Source: Steroidobacteraceae bacterium | GTDB lineage: Bacteria > Pseudomonadota > Gammaproteobacteria > Steroidobacterales > Steroidobacteraceae | Assembly (NCBI GenBank): GCA_017853175.1 | Contig: JAFMKA010000003.1 | Location: 1-64,000, forward strand | Reading direction: 5' to 3' | Length of the DNA: 64,000 nt | Part shown: in pieces, positions 25,307 to 36,884 of the stretch | Numbering within the stretch: the stretch's first letter is position 1 | How the letters are laid out: every line of letters begins with the position of its first letter | Made by a program: the position numbers and the translations under genes | Notes under the pieces: generated by a model | Database searches by the model: none | The model's input: the letters and a program-made list of their open reading frames with translations, nothing else | Told to the model about the DNA's origin: nothing

Positions 25307-26179
25307 TTACCAGGGCTGTCCGGCAAGCTCACGCTGCAGCGTATTGAACCCTTCCCACATGCGGGCCCAGAGCGGCCCCGGCTTTCCCGAGCCGACGGGC
25401 TGACCGTCGATGTGGGTTACGGCCGAGACGTTGCGGGTCGCCGAGGCGATCCAGACTTCGTCGGCGCGACGCATTTCGGATTCTTTGATCGCTCGAGTTT
25501 CGCAGGGAATACCGAGGCGATCGGCGAGCTCTTCGACGACGCTGCGCGTCGTGCCCGGGAGGATGGCAGTCGAGTTCGGAGGCGTGGCGATGACGCCGTT
25601 CGAAATCACGTGAACCGTCGAGGCGGTAGCCTCCATCATCCAGCCATCACGCAGCAGGATGGTCTCGTCGGCACCGGCATCACAACCGAGCTGACGTTGA
25701 AGCACGTTGCCGAGCAGAGCGACCGACTTGATGTCGCAGCGACCCCAGCGGATATCGGGCGCCGTCACGCACGAGAGGCCGCGAGCGAGCTGTTCAGCCG
25801 AGGGCTTGGGCAGTGGCGCGGCGAAACCGAATACGGTCGGCGCGACGTCTGGGAGCGGAGCGTGCGAACGACCCGTATCGGCGCCGCGCGATACCTGAAC
25901 ATAGACATAGACGTCGCCACCACCGTTTCGATCCATCAGTCCGCGGACGATGGCTCGCCATCCGTCACGGTCGTGCGGGTCTTTGATGCGCAGCGCCTCG
26001 CAGCTGCGTGTGAGTCGATCGAAGTGTTCGACGAATCTGAAGGGGCGCCCGGCGAAAACCGGCACGACTTCATAGACGCCATCGCCAAATAGGAAGCTGC
26101 GGTCGAGCGGCGAGATGCGCGCTTCGTTGATCGGTAGCCACGCACCGTCGAGGTAGCAGATCGGGAGGGTGGCAGCCAT
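25307..26179 (-). CDS. dat: D-amino-acid aminotransferase (class IV)
   Basis: This is a fold-type IV PLP aminotransferase of 290 residues. DRSFLFGDGVYEVVP near residue 26, the PLP lysine in RCDIKSVALLGN near 150, the Glu in GWMMEATASTVHV and PGTTRSVVEEL near 205 are all typical. It resembles D-alanine transaminases (D-Ala + 2-oxoglutarate to pyruvate + D-Glu) more than branched-chain enzymes, but substrate range cannot be proven from sequence. It sits 3 bases after the D,D-carboxypeptidase gene, whose reaction releases D-alanine. Confidence 0.88.
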   Translation of the reverse strand: MAATLPICYLDGAWLPINEARISPLDRSFLFGDGVYEVVPVFAGRPFRFVEHFDRLTRSCEALRIKDPHDRDGWRAIVRGLMDRNGGGDVYVYVQVSRGADTGRSHAPLPDVAPTVFGFAAPLPKPSAEQLARGLSCVTAPDIRWGRCDIKSVALLGNVLQRQLGCDAGADETILLRDGWMMEATASTVHVISNGVIATPPNSTAILPGTTRSVVEELADRLGIPCETRAIKESEMRRADEVWIASATRNVSAVTHIDGQPVGSGKPGPLWARMWEGFNTLQRELAGQPW

Positions 26180-26182
26180 GAC

Positions 26183-27331
26183 TCACCTAAACCAGAGCGA
26201 GACGGTGTCTCGCGCTTGCGCCCAGAGCCCGCCTGCGGGAACTTCACGGCTGACGACGAGCGGCACGCGACGGACGACGGTATTGCCGTCCGAGACGGTC
26301 AGCTCGCCGACGCGCTGACCTGCCTTGAGCGGCGCGACGAGCGGTTCGTTGAGCGAAGTTGCCACGCGCAGCTTACTGGTGTTGCCGCGCGCCACCGTGA
26401 CACCGACGTTCGTCTGCGGGGATACGGCGATATATTGCTCGACACCCTTGTACACGCGGGGTTGAAGCACCATCTCACCGGCTTTGCGTAAGGTGACGGT
26501 TTCGTAGAACGCGAAGCCGTAGTTGAGCAGCGCCGCGCTCGCCTGCTCACGAACTTTCGGTGATTCGGTGCCGAAGACTGCCGAGATCATGCGCGTGCCA
26601 TTGCGCTGTGCGGAGCTAACGAGGCAATAGCCAGCGCTATCAGTGTGTCCGGTTTTGATGCCGTCGGCACTCGGGTCACGATAGAGCAAGCCGTTACGAT
26701 TTCCTTGACGGATGTTGTTCCAGACGAATTCTTTTTGAGAGTACCAGCGGTAGTACTGCGGGAAATCACGAATCATCGCGCGGGCGAGGATCGCGATGTC
26801 GCGAGCGGTGGTGTAGAGCGCAGGGTCGGGTAGACCCGTCGCGTTCGCGAAGCTCGAGTTGGTCATGCCGAGCGCCTTGGCCTGTTCGGTCATGACGCGT
26901 GCAAATGTTTCTTCGGTACCGGCGAGGCGCTCGGCGATAGCAATGGCGGCATCGTTGCCCGACTGGACGATCATGCCTTGAAGCAAGATCTCGACCGGAA
27001 CTTTGTCACCCACCTGCAAGAAGGTTCGCGAGCCTTCAGCGCGCCAAGCGCGCTCGCTGATGGTGACGGGTTCTTGCAGCTTGAGTCGGCCCTCGGCGAG
27101 GGCGCGGAATGCGACGTAAGCGGTCATCACCTTGGTGATGCTGGCGGGTTCGACGCGGAGGTCTTCGTTACCACCGGCGAGTCGGCGACCGGAGACATGA
27201 TCGACGAGGATCCACGATTTCGCCTCGACCCCCGGCGGAGGCGGGACGGCCAGCACGTTCGCATCGGCGCGGACGATGAAGCACGACAAGAGGGCGAGGG
27301 CGGCGGCGGAGAGGCGAGACGTGAACGACAA
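26183..27331 (-). CDS. dacA: D-alanyl-D-alanine carboxypeptidase (PBP5/6 family)
   Basis: DacA removes the terminal D-Ala from peptidoglycan pentapeptides in the periplasm. TTG 27331 is the likely start: AGGAG lies 7 bases upstream and it yields a proper signal peptide (MSFTSRLSAAALALLSCFIV...ADA). The ATG at 27409 would overlap rlpA. Catalytic motifs are PASITKVM (SxxK), SGND (SxN) and IKTGHTDSAGY (KTG), then a PBP5 C-terminal domain and an amphipathic end resembling membrane anchors. The length is 382 residues. Confidence 0.94.
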   Translation of the reverse strand: MSFTSRLSAAALALLSCFIVRADANVLAVPPPPGVEAKSWILVDHVSGRRLAGGNEDLRVEPASITKVMTAYVAFRALAEGRLKLQEPVTISERAWRAEGSRTFLQVGDKVPVEILLQGMIVQSGNDAAIAIAERLAGTEETFARVMTEQAKALGMTNSSFANATGLPDPALYTTARDIAILARAMIRDFPQYYRWYSQKEFVWNNIRQGNRNGLLYRDPSADGIKTGHTDSAGYCLVSSAQRNGTRMISAVFGTESPKVREQASAALLNYGFAFYETVTLRKAGEMVLQPRVYKGVEQYIAVSPQTNVGVTVARGNTSKLRVATSLNEPLVAPLKAGQRVGELTVSDGNTVVRRVPLVVSREVPAGGLWAQARDTVSLWFR

Positions 27332-27360
27332 GGTCGGACTCCTGCAAAGTCTGGCGAATG

Positions 27361-27380
27361 AATCTGAAGTGCAGATTGTA
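27361..27380 (-). promoter_or_regulatory. Candidate dacA leader: TACAAT box and a 6-bp-stem hairpin
   Basis: In the 55-base rlpA-dacA gap, minus strand TACAAT (27380-27375) overlaps AATCTG-N5-CAGATT (27377-27361), a perfect 6-bp stem. This could be an internal promoter or a processing or attenuation hairpin. The -35 is poor. Confidence 0.25.
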
Positions 27381-27386
27381 AACGCG

Positions 27387-28250
27387 TTATTCGTGCGCGG
27401 GACGAGCATCGGGGACGCCGGCGATTCGCAAGCGCTCGATCATGTCATCAGCCTCGAGGGCGCCGTCGAGCGGGCCGACCTGCACGCGGAAGACCGTCCG
27501 ATCGCCGACGAGCGCTTCGCGCACGAGTGTGTTGCGAATCCCCGAATCGGCGAGTCGCTGTCGCATCGCCTCGGCATTTGCTCGGGCGGAGAACGACCCG
27601 GTCTGTAAGAAACGTGAACTGACACCGATCGCCGTCGACGATCCGGTAATCGTTGAGGTCGCCGCAGTCGCCGTTGCGATGGGGAGGGGTATCGAGGGAG
27701 GCGGCGAGTCGTCGCCGGGCTCAAGCACCCGTATTTCGACGAGCGCCGTGCCTTTTCGAGTCATATCGAGCTTGTGGGCCGCGGTGTAGGACAAATCGAT
27801 GATGCGGTCGCCGACGAAAGGGCCCCGGTCATTGACGCGTACGACGACCGATCGACCATTCTCGAGATTCGTGACCCGGACATACGCCGGTATGGGCAGG
27901 GTTTTATGCGCCGCCGTCATCGCATACATGTCGTACGGCTCGCCGCTCGAGGTGCGCTCGGCATGGAAGCCCGGGCCATACCACGAGGCGATTCCGCGCT
28001 CGATATGACCCTTCGCGCTGCGTTTGACCCGATAGGTGCGACCGAAGACCTCGTACGTTTCGGGGTTGCCGTAACGACTGCGCGGTTCCTTGCGCGGCAC
28101 GGCATCGGGGATGGAATCGAGATTTCGGGGGGCGCCTCTCGGAAGGCTGGCGGAGGGCTTCGCACCCGGCTCCGGGGTGCGCCGAAGAAGGCTACAGCCT
28201 TGGAGCAGTAGCGCGCTCAGGGTCAGGAGCAGAACGAGCCGACGCATCAC
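27387..28250 (-). CDS. rlpA: Septal ring lytic transglycosylase-type lipoprotein RlpA
   Basis: RlpA is an outer-membrane lipoprotein that in pseudomonads cleaves peptide-free (naked) glycan strands. A lipobox LLLQGC at residues 14-19 follows a hydrophobic signal. The double-psi beta-barrel (about 85-175) has GIASWYGPGFHAERTSSGE and VRVNDRGPFVGDRIIDLS with the catalytic Glu and Asp. A linker and a C-terminal SPOR domain (about 210-285) bind denuded peptidoglycan. The length is 287 residues, with ATGs at 28250 and 28247 both possible. It overlaps the end of mltB. Confidence 0.93.
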   Translation of the reverse strand: MMRRLVLLLTLSALLLQGCSLLRRTPEPGAKPSASLPRGAPRNLDSIPDAVPRKEPRSRYGNPETYEVFGRTYRVKRSAKGHIERGIASWYGPGFHAERTSSGEPYDMYAMTAAHKTLPIPAYVRVTNLENGRSVVVRVNDRGPFVGDRIIDLSYTAAHKLDMTRKGTALVEIRVLEPGDDSPPPSIPLPIATATAATSTITGSSTAIGVSSRFLQTGSFSARANAEAMRQRLADSGIRNTLVREALVGDRTVFRVQVGPLDGALEADDMIERLRIAGVPDARPAHE

Positions 28251-29479
28251 GGTGGTGAGCCGCCGGCTGTGGCGACGCCCTCCGGCGCCGGCAGTCGCGC
28301 AAGCTCGGTTTCGATGGCCTTGGCGAGATCATGAATGGCCATGGCATAAAGAATGCTGCGGTTGTAGCGGGTGATGACGTGGAAATTGCGCAGGCCGACT
28401 CGAACGTTGGGTCGATCGGCGAGCTCTGCCGGCACGAGGATCACCGGCGTGGCATCGGCGATCGATTCGGGCAGCGTGAACCCGAGTGTGCGTGCACCGC
28501 CCGCAGTTTGATTGAGATCGAGGTTGCGTCGCTCGAGCGTTGGCATGACGGTGGCCAGCGTCTCTGTGCTCGCCGTACCTTCGAGTAATACGGGCGCATC
28601 GCGCTCCCACCCGTGAACCGAAAAATAGTTGGCCACGCTGCTGATGACGTCATCCCACTGCACGAAGAGATCGCGACGCGAGTCGGTTGCTCCGTCGAGC
28701 GGGCCGTTCACGGCAAAGCGTCGGTAGCTCGAGGGCATGAATTGCGGCGCGCCCATGGCTCCGGCATATGAGCCGAGTGTCGTGAGCGGATCGAGTGATT
28801 CCTCGCGAACGAGCAACAAAAACTGCTCGAGCTCCGAGCGGAAAAAGCGACCCCTCGGTGGGTAATCGAAACCGAGGGTCATGAGCGCATCGAGTACTCG
28901 CCAAGAACCCTTGTTGCGACCGTAATTGGTTTCGATACCGATGATGGCCACGATGTATGCGGGCGATACACCGGTCTTGTCGTGCGCGGCGTCGAGTCGC
29001 GCGCGGTGTTCTTTGGAAAATTCGACCCCGCGAGCCACGCGTTCGGGCGTCACGAGGCGATTGCTGTACTCCCACCAACGCAACACGGTCTCGGCGGGTC
29101 GCGTGATCGCCGCGATGATGCGAGGCTGGAACATCCCTTGAGACAGGAGCGCTCGAATTTCGCTCTCGGCGATACCGTGCTTCTTGGACGTTTCGGCGAT
29201 GAATGAGCGGATATCTTCGCGCTCGAGATCGAAGGGCGTGGGCGCGGCTGGAACAGCGGGGTTGGTCGTGTCGCCGGACGTGGTGCCGGCGCTCGAACCC
29301 GCGGCCGAGTTGGCCTGAGCGCCCGCAGACGCGCCGCCGTGAGTCGTTGCGGCTGTCGCTGATGATTGAGACGTCGATGTATTTTTTTTGGGCGGCGCGA
29401 CGCAGGCGGTCAGCGCAGCGAGCGTGAAGAGGACAGTCCAGAGCGAACGGGTGCGAATAGCGCCTTGAGCGTGTTTCAT
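28247..29479 (-). CDS. mltB: Lytic murein transglycosylase B (lipoprotein)
   Basis: MltB cleaves the MurNAc-GlcNAc bond with 1,6-anhydro formation. Its anhydro-sugars feed recycling, the pathway served by AmgK/MurU upstream. The protein has 410 residues: a lipobox near residue 25 (ALTACV), an Ala/Ser/Thr-rich linker (about 30-75), then the catalytic domain with AIIGIETNYGRNKGSWRVLDAL (catalytic Glu), and GAMGAPQFMPSSYRRFAVN. The start overlaps the rodA stop (ATGA). Confidence 0.93.
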   Translation of the reverse strand: MKHAQGAIRTRSLWTVLFTLAALTACVAPPKKNTSTSQSSATAATTHGGASAGAQANSAAGSSAGTTSGDTTNPAVPAAPTPFDLEREDIRSFIAETSKKHGIAESEIRALLSQGMFQPRIIAAITRPAETVLRWWEYSNRLVTPERVARGVEFSKEHRARLDAAHDKTGVSPAYIVAIIGIETNYGRNKGSWRVLDALMTLGFDYPPRGRFFRSELEQFLLLVREESLDPLTTLGSYAGAMGAPQFMPSSYRRFAVNGPLDGATDSRRDLFVQWDDVISSVANYFSVHGWERDAPVLLEGTASTETLATVMPTLERRNLDLNQTAGGARTLGFTLPESIADATPVILVPAELADRPNVRVGLRNFHVITRYNRSILYAMAIHDLAKAIETELARLPAPEGVATAGGSPP

Positions 29480-30612
29480 CAGGCTGCGAGTTTTCGGTTG
29501 GCGTACAACGACATGAGCATACCGAAGCCCGCCAACAGGGTCACCATCGATGTACCGCCATAACTCACGAGAGGCAGTGGCACGCCGACGACGGGTAGCA
29601 GTCCGCTGACCATGCCGGCGTTGATGAACACGTAAACAAAGAACGTCGCGGCGAGACTGCCCGACAGAAGACGCGCGAACGTGTCTCGCATTTGCGAGGC
29701 GAGGAAGATCGCTCTCAGCACGACGAACACGTACAACCCGATGAGGACGAGTGCGCCGACGAGACCGAGCTCTTCGCCGACCACTGCGAAGACGAAGTCG
29801 GTGGTGCGCTCCGGCAGAAATTCGAGCTGGCCTTGCGATCCCTGCAAATATCCTTTGCCGAAGATTCCGCCCGAGCCGATCGCGATGATGGACTGGATGA
29901 TGTGATACCCCGAGCCGAGAGGGTCGGTTTGCGGATCGAGAAAAGTCAGTACGCGCTGGCGTTGGTAATCGTGAAGGAAAGACCAGCCGATCACCGCCGC
30001 CGCAACGCCGCCGAGCGCGAGCGTCACGATGTACCGAATCTGCAGGCCCGCGAGCAGTACGACGATGAGCCCGCCCATCAAAATCAGCAGCCCCGTGCCG
30101 AGGTCGGGTTGAACGATCGTCAGTGCGGTCGGTACGAGAATCACGCCGGCGAGCAGCCCGAGTGTCCGAGGGTCCGGTGGCAGTGGCCGCTCTCTCAAGA
30201 TCCAGGCGCAGGTCATGGGCACCGCGAGCTTCATGAGTTCGGACGGTTGGAAACGGATGAACCCGAGATCAAGCCAGCGTTGTGCGCCCTTGCCGATATA
30301 GCCGATGGCATCGACGACGATGAGTAACACGAGACCCGTCACATAGAGCCAAGGTGTCAGGCGGCGCAAGAAACCGGGACGCACCTGGCCCAGCGCGAGC
30401 ATCAGCGCGGCACCGAGCGCGAGTCTGACGCTACCGCGCAGTACCGATTCCCAGTCGCCACCCGAAGTGCTGTACAAAACGAACTGACCATAGACGGCGA
30501 TCGCAGCGAGTCCAGCGAGCAAGGGGCCATCGAGACGCAGACTGCCAAGCAGCTGCGCTGTTCGTGTCAACGTTCTTTGAGTGGTGCTGTCGACGTCTTC
30601 GCGTAGCATCAT
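29479..30612 (-). CDS. rodA: Rod-shape-determining SEDS glycosyltransferase RodA
   Basis: RodA polymerises lipid II into glycan strands during lateral wall growth, working with PBP2 (mrdA, just upstream). This SEDS-family membrane protein has 377 residues and about ten helices. FQPSELMKLAVPM, QPDLGTGLLI with the essential Asp, and the C-terminal VPLPLVSYGGTSM are family hallmarks. Two tandem ATG codons (30612 and 30609) follow GGAGG; the second has better spacing. The mrdA stop is embedded in ATGATG. Confidence 0.96.
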   Translation of the reverse strand: MMLREDVDSTTQRTLTRTAQLLGSLRLDGPLLAGLAAIAVYGQFVLYSTSGGDWESVLRGSVRLALGAALMLALGQVRPGFLRRLTPWLYVTGLVLLIVVDAIGYIGKGAQRWLDLGFIRFQPSELMKLAVPMTCAWILRERPLPPDPRTLGLLAGVILVPTALTIVQPDLGTGLLILMGGLIVVLLAGLQIRYIVTLALGGVAAAVIGWSFLHDYQRQRVLTFLDPQTDPLGSGYHIIQSIIAIGSGGIFGKGYLQGSQGQLEFLPERTTDFVFAVVGEELGLVGALVLIGLYVFVVLRAIFLASQMRDTFARLLSGSLAATFFVYVFINAGMVSGLLPVVGVPLPLVSYGGTSMVTLLAGFGMLMSLYANRKLAA

Positions 30613-32543
30613 TCCTCCGAAACATCGCTGTTCGGCGCAGGAGCTGTCGCATTCTCGCGGCGTACGGTCGGAAATTTGCGCAGTAGATAGGCATCCATGA
30701 TGGTACGAGCGATCGGTGCTGCCGTACCGCTGCCGCTACGGCCGTTCTCGACGATGACCGCGATGGCGATTTTCGGCGCTTCCGCAGGTGCGAAGGCGAC
30801 GAACCACGCGTGGTCGCGCAAGCGCTCGGAGATCGCCGCTTCGTTATAGCGCTTATTTTGAGCCACCGTGAATACCTGAGCCGTGCCGGTCTTGCCCGCG
30901 ATCGTATACGGCGCACCGGCTGCCGCGCGCGAGGCCGTACCGCCTTGCATCACGGCGAGCATGCCATCCACGACGCGATCCCAATCTTCCAACTTCCCCG
31001 CGTTCGGGCGCGGCAGAGCCTTCGGGGCGAGCTCGGTCACCTTTTGTGTTTCAGGATCGCGCAGCGCACGGACGAGTCGCGGCTGAAAATTTTGACCGCG
31101 GGTCGCGAGGATCGCCGTCATGTGCGCAAGCTGGATCGGCGTGCTCGTCATGTATCCCTGCCCGATACTGAAGATCACGGTTTCGCCGGGAAACCAGACC
31201 TGGTCGCTACGCTTACGGAAGGCCTGTTGCTTCCACTCGGGCGAGGGAAGGATGCCCGCTTTCTCGCCGCCGATATCGATGCCCGTGGGTTCGCCGAGAC
31301 CGAATTCGGCCAGGAAGTCGTGCAGACGACGCACGCCGAGTCGACTCGACATCTCATAGAAATAGGTATCGCACGATTGAGCAATGGCGCTGCGCAGGTC
31401 GATGGCCCCGTGCCCCTTCGGCTTCCAATCGCGGAAGCGGTGACTGCTGCCGGGCAACGAGTAAAAGCCCACGCAGTAATGGGGCGCGAGAGGTTCGGTG
31501 ACGCCGTAGGTGAGTCCGGCGAGCGCAACGACAGGTTTGATGGTTGAGCCTGGCGGATACGTTCCGCGCAGCGCACGATTGAATAGCGGACGATCGGGGT
31601 TTTCATTGAGCGCCCGAAACTCGGTACGCGTCAGTCCGCGCGCGAACATATTCGGATCGAACCCCGGCCGGCTGACGAGCGCCAACACATCGCCATTATT
31701 CGGATCGAGCGCCACGATCGCCGCCCGCTGATTGCTCACCAAGTCTTCCGCGACCCGCTGCACTTCCAAATCGAGCGTGAGCATCAAATCGCTACCCGGT
31801 TCGCCCGGGATGGTGTCGCGAATGGCTTCGAGTCCGCCCGCCTTGTCGACCGAGCGACCTCGGGCGTTGACCATGATTTCTCGTCGACCGTTTCGCCCAC
31901 GCAGCACGTCTTCGAATGCCGCTTCGACACCGACCTTGCCGATCGTGGAACTGCCTGCGTACTGCTCGCGATCGATACGCGCAAGATCACTCGCGGAAAT
32001 TGAGCCCACGTAACCGAGTGCGTGCACGGCCGTTTCGCCATGGGGGTAACTACGCGCGAGTCGAGTGCGAATATCGACGCCCGGAAAGTCGTGACGATTC
32101 ACGGCAAATCGCGCCATGTCATCGTCGTTCAGGAAGAGCCGGATTGGTACGCTGTCGAAAGGTCGGCGTGAGCGTATGGTGCGACGAACATCGTCGCGAT
32201 CTTCTTCGTCGATCAGTCCGATATCGACGAGCCCTTTTAGCGTTGCATCAAGATTCGGAACCTCTTCGGGCACGAGTTCGAGCTGATAGGCCGGTTTGTT
32301 CTCCGCCAAAATTTCGCCGTTGCGGTCGTAGATGATGCCTCGCGGCGCAGGCTGCGGCTCGATTCGTACACGATTGCCTTGCGCAAGATCGGTGTACTCG
32401 TCGTATTTCACTACCTGCAGCCAAATCAATCGCCCGAAGAGCACGACGGCTAAAGCGCTCACGATGATCGAGGCCGCAAGAGCGCGCTGCTCGAAGATGC
32501 GCTGCTCGCGCCAGAAATCTTTGATTCTTCCGCGTGTGCTCAT
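30609..32543 (-). CDS. mrdA: Penicillin-binding protein 2 (class B transpeptidase)
   Basis: PBP2 cross-links peptidoglycan for elongation and activates RodA. The protein has 644 residues: a short cytoplasmic tail, one transmembrane helix (about 22-42), a pedestal domain, and a transpeptidase with YPPGSTIKPV (SxxK nucleophile), SCD (SxN-type) and AGKTGTAQV (KTG). ATG 32543 is the family start; an in-frame ORF runs to 33104 but that part is antiparallel to real sequence of mreD and has no similarity. It follows mreD by 26 bases. Confidence 0.96.
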   Translation of the reverse strand: MSTRGRIKDFWREQRIFEQRALAASIIVSALAVVLFGRLIWLQVVKYDEYTDLAQGNRVRIEPQPAPRGIIYDRNGEILAENKPAYQLELVPEEVPNLDATLKGLVDIGLIDEEDRDDVRRTIRSRRPFDSVPIRLFLNDDDMARFAVNRHDFPGVDIRTRLARSYPHGETAVHALGYVGSISASDLARIDREQYAGSSTIGKVGVEAAFEDVLRGRNGRREIMVNARGRSVDKAGGLEAIRDTIPGEPGSDLMLTLDLEVQRVAEDLVSNQRAAIVALDPNNGDVLALVSRPGFDPNMFARGLTRTEFRALNENPDRPLFNRALRGTYPPGSTIKPVVALAGLTYGVTEPLAPHYCVGFYSLPGSSHRFRDWKPKGHGAIDLRSAIAQSCDTYFYEMSSRLGVRRLHDFLAEFGLGEPTGIDIGGEKAGILPSPEWKQQAFRKRSDQVWFPGETVIFSIGQGYMTSTPIQLAHMTAILATRGQNFQPRLVRALRDPETQKVTELAPKALPRPNAGKLEDWDRVVDGMLAVMQGGTASRAAAGAPYTIAGKTGTAQVFTVAQNKRYNEAAISERLRDHAWFVAFAPAEAPKIAIAVIVENGRSGSGTAAPIARTIMDAYLLRKFPTVRRENATAPAPNSDVSEE

Positions 32544-32569
32544 GGCCGACTGCGTCTCGTGCAGATTCG

Positions 32570-33042
32570 TCAGCGGCGGGCGCGGTTTTCGCTCGCCTGC
32601 CAACCCGCGGTCAGCGGCCAGATCAGCGCGCCCGTGACGACCGGCAACCAGCGAGTCCAGCCGCCGGTGGCATGGCCGGTCCAGCCGTCGACGGCCCAAG
32701 TGATGGCTTCGAATGCGAACAACAAGCCGCCTGCAAACAAGGCTTGCTCGAACATCGTTTTGTTTCGAACGATGAGATGCTGTCGAATCGCGACATACGC
32801 TACGAAAGAGAGTGCCAACGCGTGTTGACCGAAAATCACGCCTCGATACACGTCGAGTGCGAGGCCCACGAGAAAGCCGAGACCAATACCACCGATGCGT
32901 GGGGCAATCAGCGACCAGAAGATCACGGTGATCACGGCCAGAGGAGGACGCACGACGGCGAGCCACCATGGGAGCGGCACGACTTGCAGCGCGAACGCGG
33001 CGAGCGTCGAGAGAATGAGTCGGCTTCGAACGGTGGCGCCGA

Positions 33043-33046
<4 letters not shown>
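32570..33046 (-). CDS. mreD: Rod-shape-determining protein MreD
   Basis: MreD is a polytopic inner-membrane part of the elongasome that binds MreC. The protein has 158 residues with five or six hydrophobic segments. Conserved features are the WWLAVVRPPLAVI loop and GFLVGLALDVYRGVIFGQHAL near residue 60. It overlaps the mreC stop by 4 bases. Confidence 0.93.
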
Positions 33047-35049
<2,003 letters not shown>

Positions 35050-35057
35050 GGCAACGA

Positions 35058-35066
35058 TGGTATGAT
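35058..35066 (+). promoter_or_regulatory. Candidate gatC promoter (extended -10 TGG-TATGAT)
   Basis: TATGAT at 35061-35066 is preceded by TGG, an extended -10 element, in the divergent mreB-gatC gap (34970-35127). The predicted leader is about 55 bases and GC-rich. No good -35 is seen, as allowed for extended -10 promoters. Confidence 0.4.
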
Positions 35067-35127
35067 TCCCGGCCCGGCCAAGGCCGGATTCCGCCGTTTT
35101 TGCCGAGCCAGCTACAGGCCCCCGAAC

Positions 35128-35418
35128 ATGAGCCTCACCCGCGCAGACATCGAAAACATCGCGCGCCTTGCGCGCCTCGAGTTGACCGAAACAGAGATCC
35201 CGGTCTACGTCGATTCGCTCTCCAAGATCTTCGCCTTCGTCGGTGAGCTCGATCGAGCTCCGACCGCCGGCACCGACCCCATGGCGCACCCCATGCCCGG
35301 GTTGGCGCAGCGATTGCGGGTCGACGAGGTCACCGAGGCCAACCGCCGCGAGACCTACCAGCACAATGCACCGAAAGTTGAGGCGGGCCTCTACCTCGTC
35401 CCCAAGGTGATCGAATGA
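35128..35418 (+). CDS. gatC: Asp/Glu-tRNA(Asn/Gln) amidotransferase subunit C
   Basis: GatC holds the GatA-GatB heterotrimer together. The protein has 96 residues with the family helix [18 protein letters not shown], the [14 protein letters not shown] helix and LRVDEVTE...[17 protein letters not shown] at the C-terminus. ATG 35128 is chosen; an in-frame ATG at 35017 would add 37 residues encoded by leader sequence. It overlaps gatA by 4 bases. Confidence 0.95.
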   Translation: MSLTRADIENIARLARLELTETEIPVYVDSLSKIFAFVGELDRAPTAGTDPMAHPMPGLAQRLRVDEVTEANRRETYQHNAPKVEAGLYLVPKVIE

Positions 35419-36875
35419 GCGCCCCAGCCCCGACCGTCGCATCGCTTGCGCGAGGCCTTGCCGAAGGTCAGTTCTCGAGCGTCGAACTCACGCGCGCCTA
35501 TCTCGAGCGTATCGCCGCCGCGCAACCTTCCCTCAACGCATTCATCACGGTGACCGGCGAGGCGGCGCTCAAGGCAGCGGCCGAGGCCGATGCGGCCCGC
35601 GCGGCCGGTCGAGCCGGTCGGTTGACGGGTGTGCCCATCGCCCACAAAGACATTTTCTGTACCGAAGGCGTGCTCACGACCTGCGGCTCCAAGATGCTCG
35701 GTAACTTCGTCTCGCCTTACGACGCGACCATCGTGTCGGGTCTGCGCGCGGCCGGCACCGTCATGCTCGGCAAACTCAATATGGACGAGTTCGCCATGGG
35801 TTCGTCCAACGAGACGAGCTACTTCGGACCGGTTCGTAATCCCTGGGACACCCAAATGGTTCCGGGCGGTTCGTCGGGTGGGTCTGCGGCATCGGTTGCG
35901 GCACGAATCGTGCCTGCGGCGACGGCCACCGACACGGGCGGCTCCATTCGTCAGCCTGCGGCGCTCTGCGGTGTCACGGGTATCAAGCCCACCTACGGTC
36001 GTTGCAGTCGCTACGGCATGATCGCGTTTGCCTCGAGCCTCGATCAGGCGGGGCTCATCACGGTCAGCGCCGAAGACGCCGCGCTGCTGCTCGGGCCGAT
36101 GTCGGGTTTCGATCCGCGTGATTCGACCAGCGTCGACTCGCCGGTTCCCGATTACACCGCCACGCTCGGCGACTCTCTGCAGGGCCTCACCATCGGCCTC
36201 GTGCGCGAGTTCTTCGATAAGGGGCTCGATGCCGCGTGCGAACAGCGCATTCGCGATGCCATCGCCGTCTACGAAAAACTCGGCGCCAAGGTTCGCGAAG
36301 TGAGCTGCCCCAATCTGCCGCTCTCCGTGCCCACCTATTACGTGGTCGCTCCGGCCGAGTGTTCATCCAATCTCGCTCGCTTCGACGGCGTGCGGTTCGG
36401 TCATCGCTGCGATTCGCCAAAGAATTTGCTCGATCTCTATTGCCGCTCGCGCGGCGAGGGGTTCGGCGCCGAGGTGAAGCGTCGCATCATGACCGGCACC
36501 TACGTGCTCTCGGCAGGCTACTACGACGCTTATTACCTCAAGGCACAGCGCGTTCGGCAGCTCATTAGCGCCGATTTCGCGCGTGCGTTCAAAGAATGTG
36601 ATCTGCTCGTCGGGCCCACCACGCCGACGCCGGCGTTCCGCATCGGCGCCAAGTGCGACGATCCCATCACCATGTATCTCAACGACATCTACACCATCGG
36701 CGCTAACCTCGCGGGGCTGCCCGGTATGTCGATTCCTTGCGGATTCGTCGACGGTTTGCCGATCGGCTTGCAGATCGTCGGCCCGCATTTCTCCGAGGCG
36801 CGCATGCTCAATGTCGCGCACCGCTACCAGCAGGAAACCGATTGGCATCTCAAGACGCCATCGGCGTTCGCCTGA
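35415..36875 (+). CDS. gatA: Asp/Glu-tRNA(Asn/Gln) amidotransferase subunit A
   Basis: GatA is the amidase that releases ammonia from glutamine for transamidation of Glu-tRNA(Gln) and/or Asp-tRNA(Asn). The protein has 486 residues. The Ser-cisSer-Lys triad is visible: the Lys in [11 protein letters not shown] near residue 78, the Ser in [13 protein letters not shown] near 153, and the nucleophile Ser in [12 protein letters not shown] near 177. It is coupled to gatC and spaced 9 bases from gatB. Confidence 0.97.
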   Translation: MSAPAPTVASLARGLAEGQFSSVELTRAYLERIAAAQPSLNAFITVTGEAALKAAAEADAARAAGRAGRLTGVPIAHKDIFCTEGVLTTCGSKMLGNFVSPYDATIVSGLRAAGTVMLGKLNMDEFAMGSSNETSYFGPVRNPWDTQMVPGGSSGGSAASVAARIVPAATATDTGGSIRQPAALCGVTGIKPTYGRCSRYGMIAFASSLDQAGLITVSAEDAALLLGPMSGFDPRDSTSVDSPVPDYTATLGDSLQGLTIGLVREFFDKGLDAACEQRIRDAIAVYEKLGAKVREVSCPNLPLSVPTYYVVAPAECSSNLARFDGVRFGHRCDSPKNLLDLYCRSRGEGFGAEVKRRIMTGTYVLSAGYYDAYYLKAQRVRQLISADFARAFKECDLLVGPTTPTPAFRIGAKCDDPITMYLNDIYTIGANLAGLPGMSIPCGFVDGLPIGLQIVGPHFSEARMLNVAHRYQQETDWHLKTPSAFA

Positions 36876-36884
36876 GGATCCACC

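Noticed and set aside
35066-35127. GC-rich inverted sequence in the gatC leader (GGCCCGGCCAAGGCCGG)
   Set aside because: It can pair with itself but shows no riboswitch or T-box features such as a specifier loop or antiterminator; it is most likely compositional.
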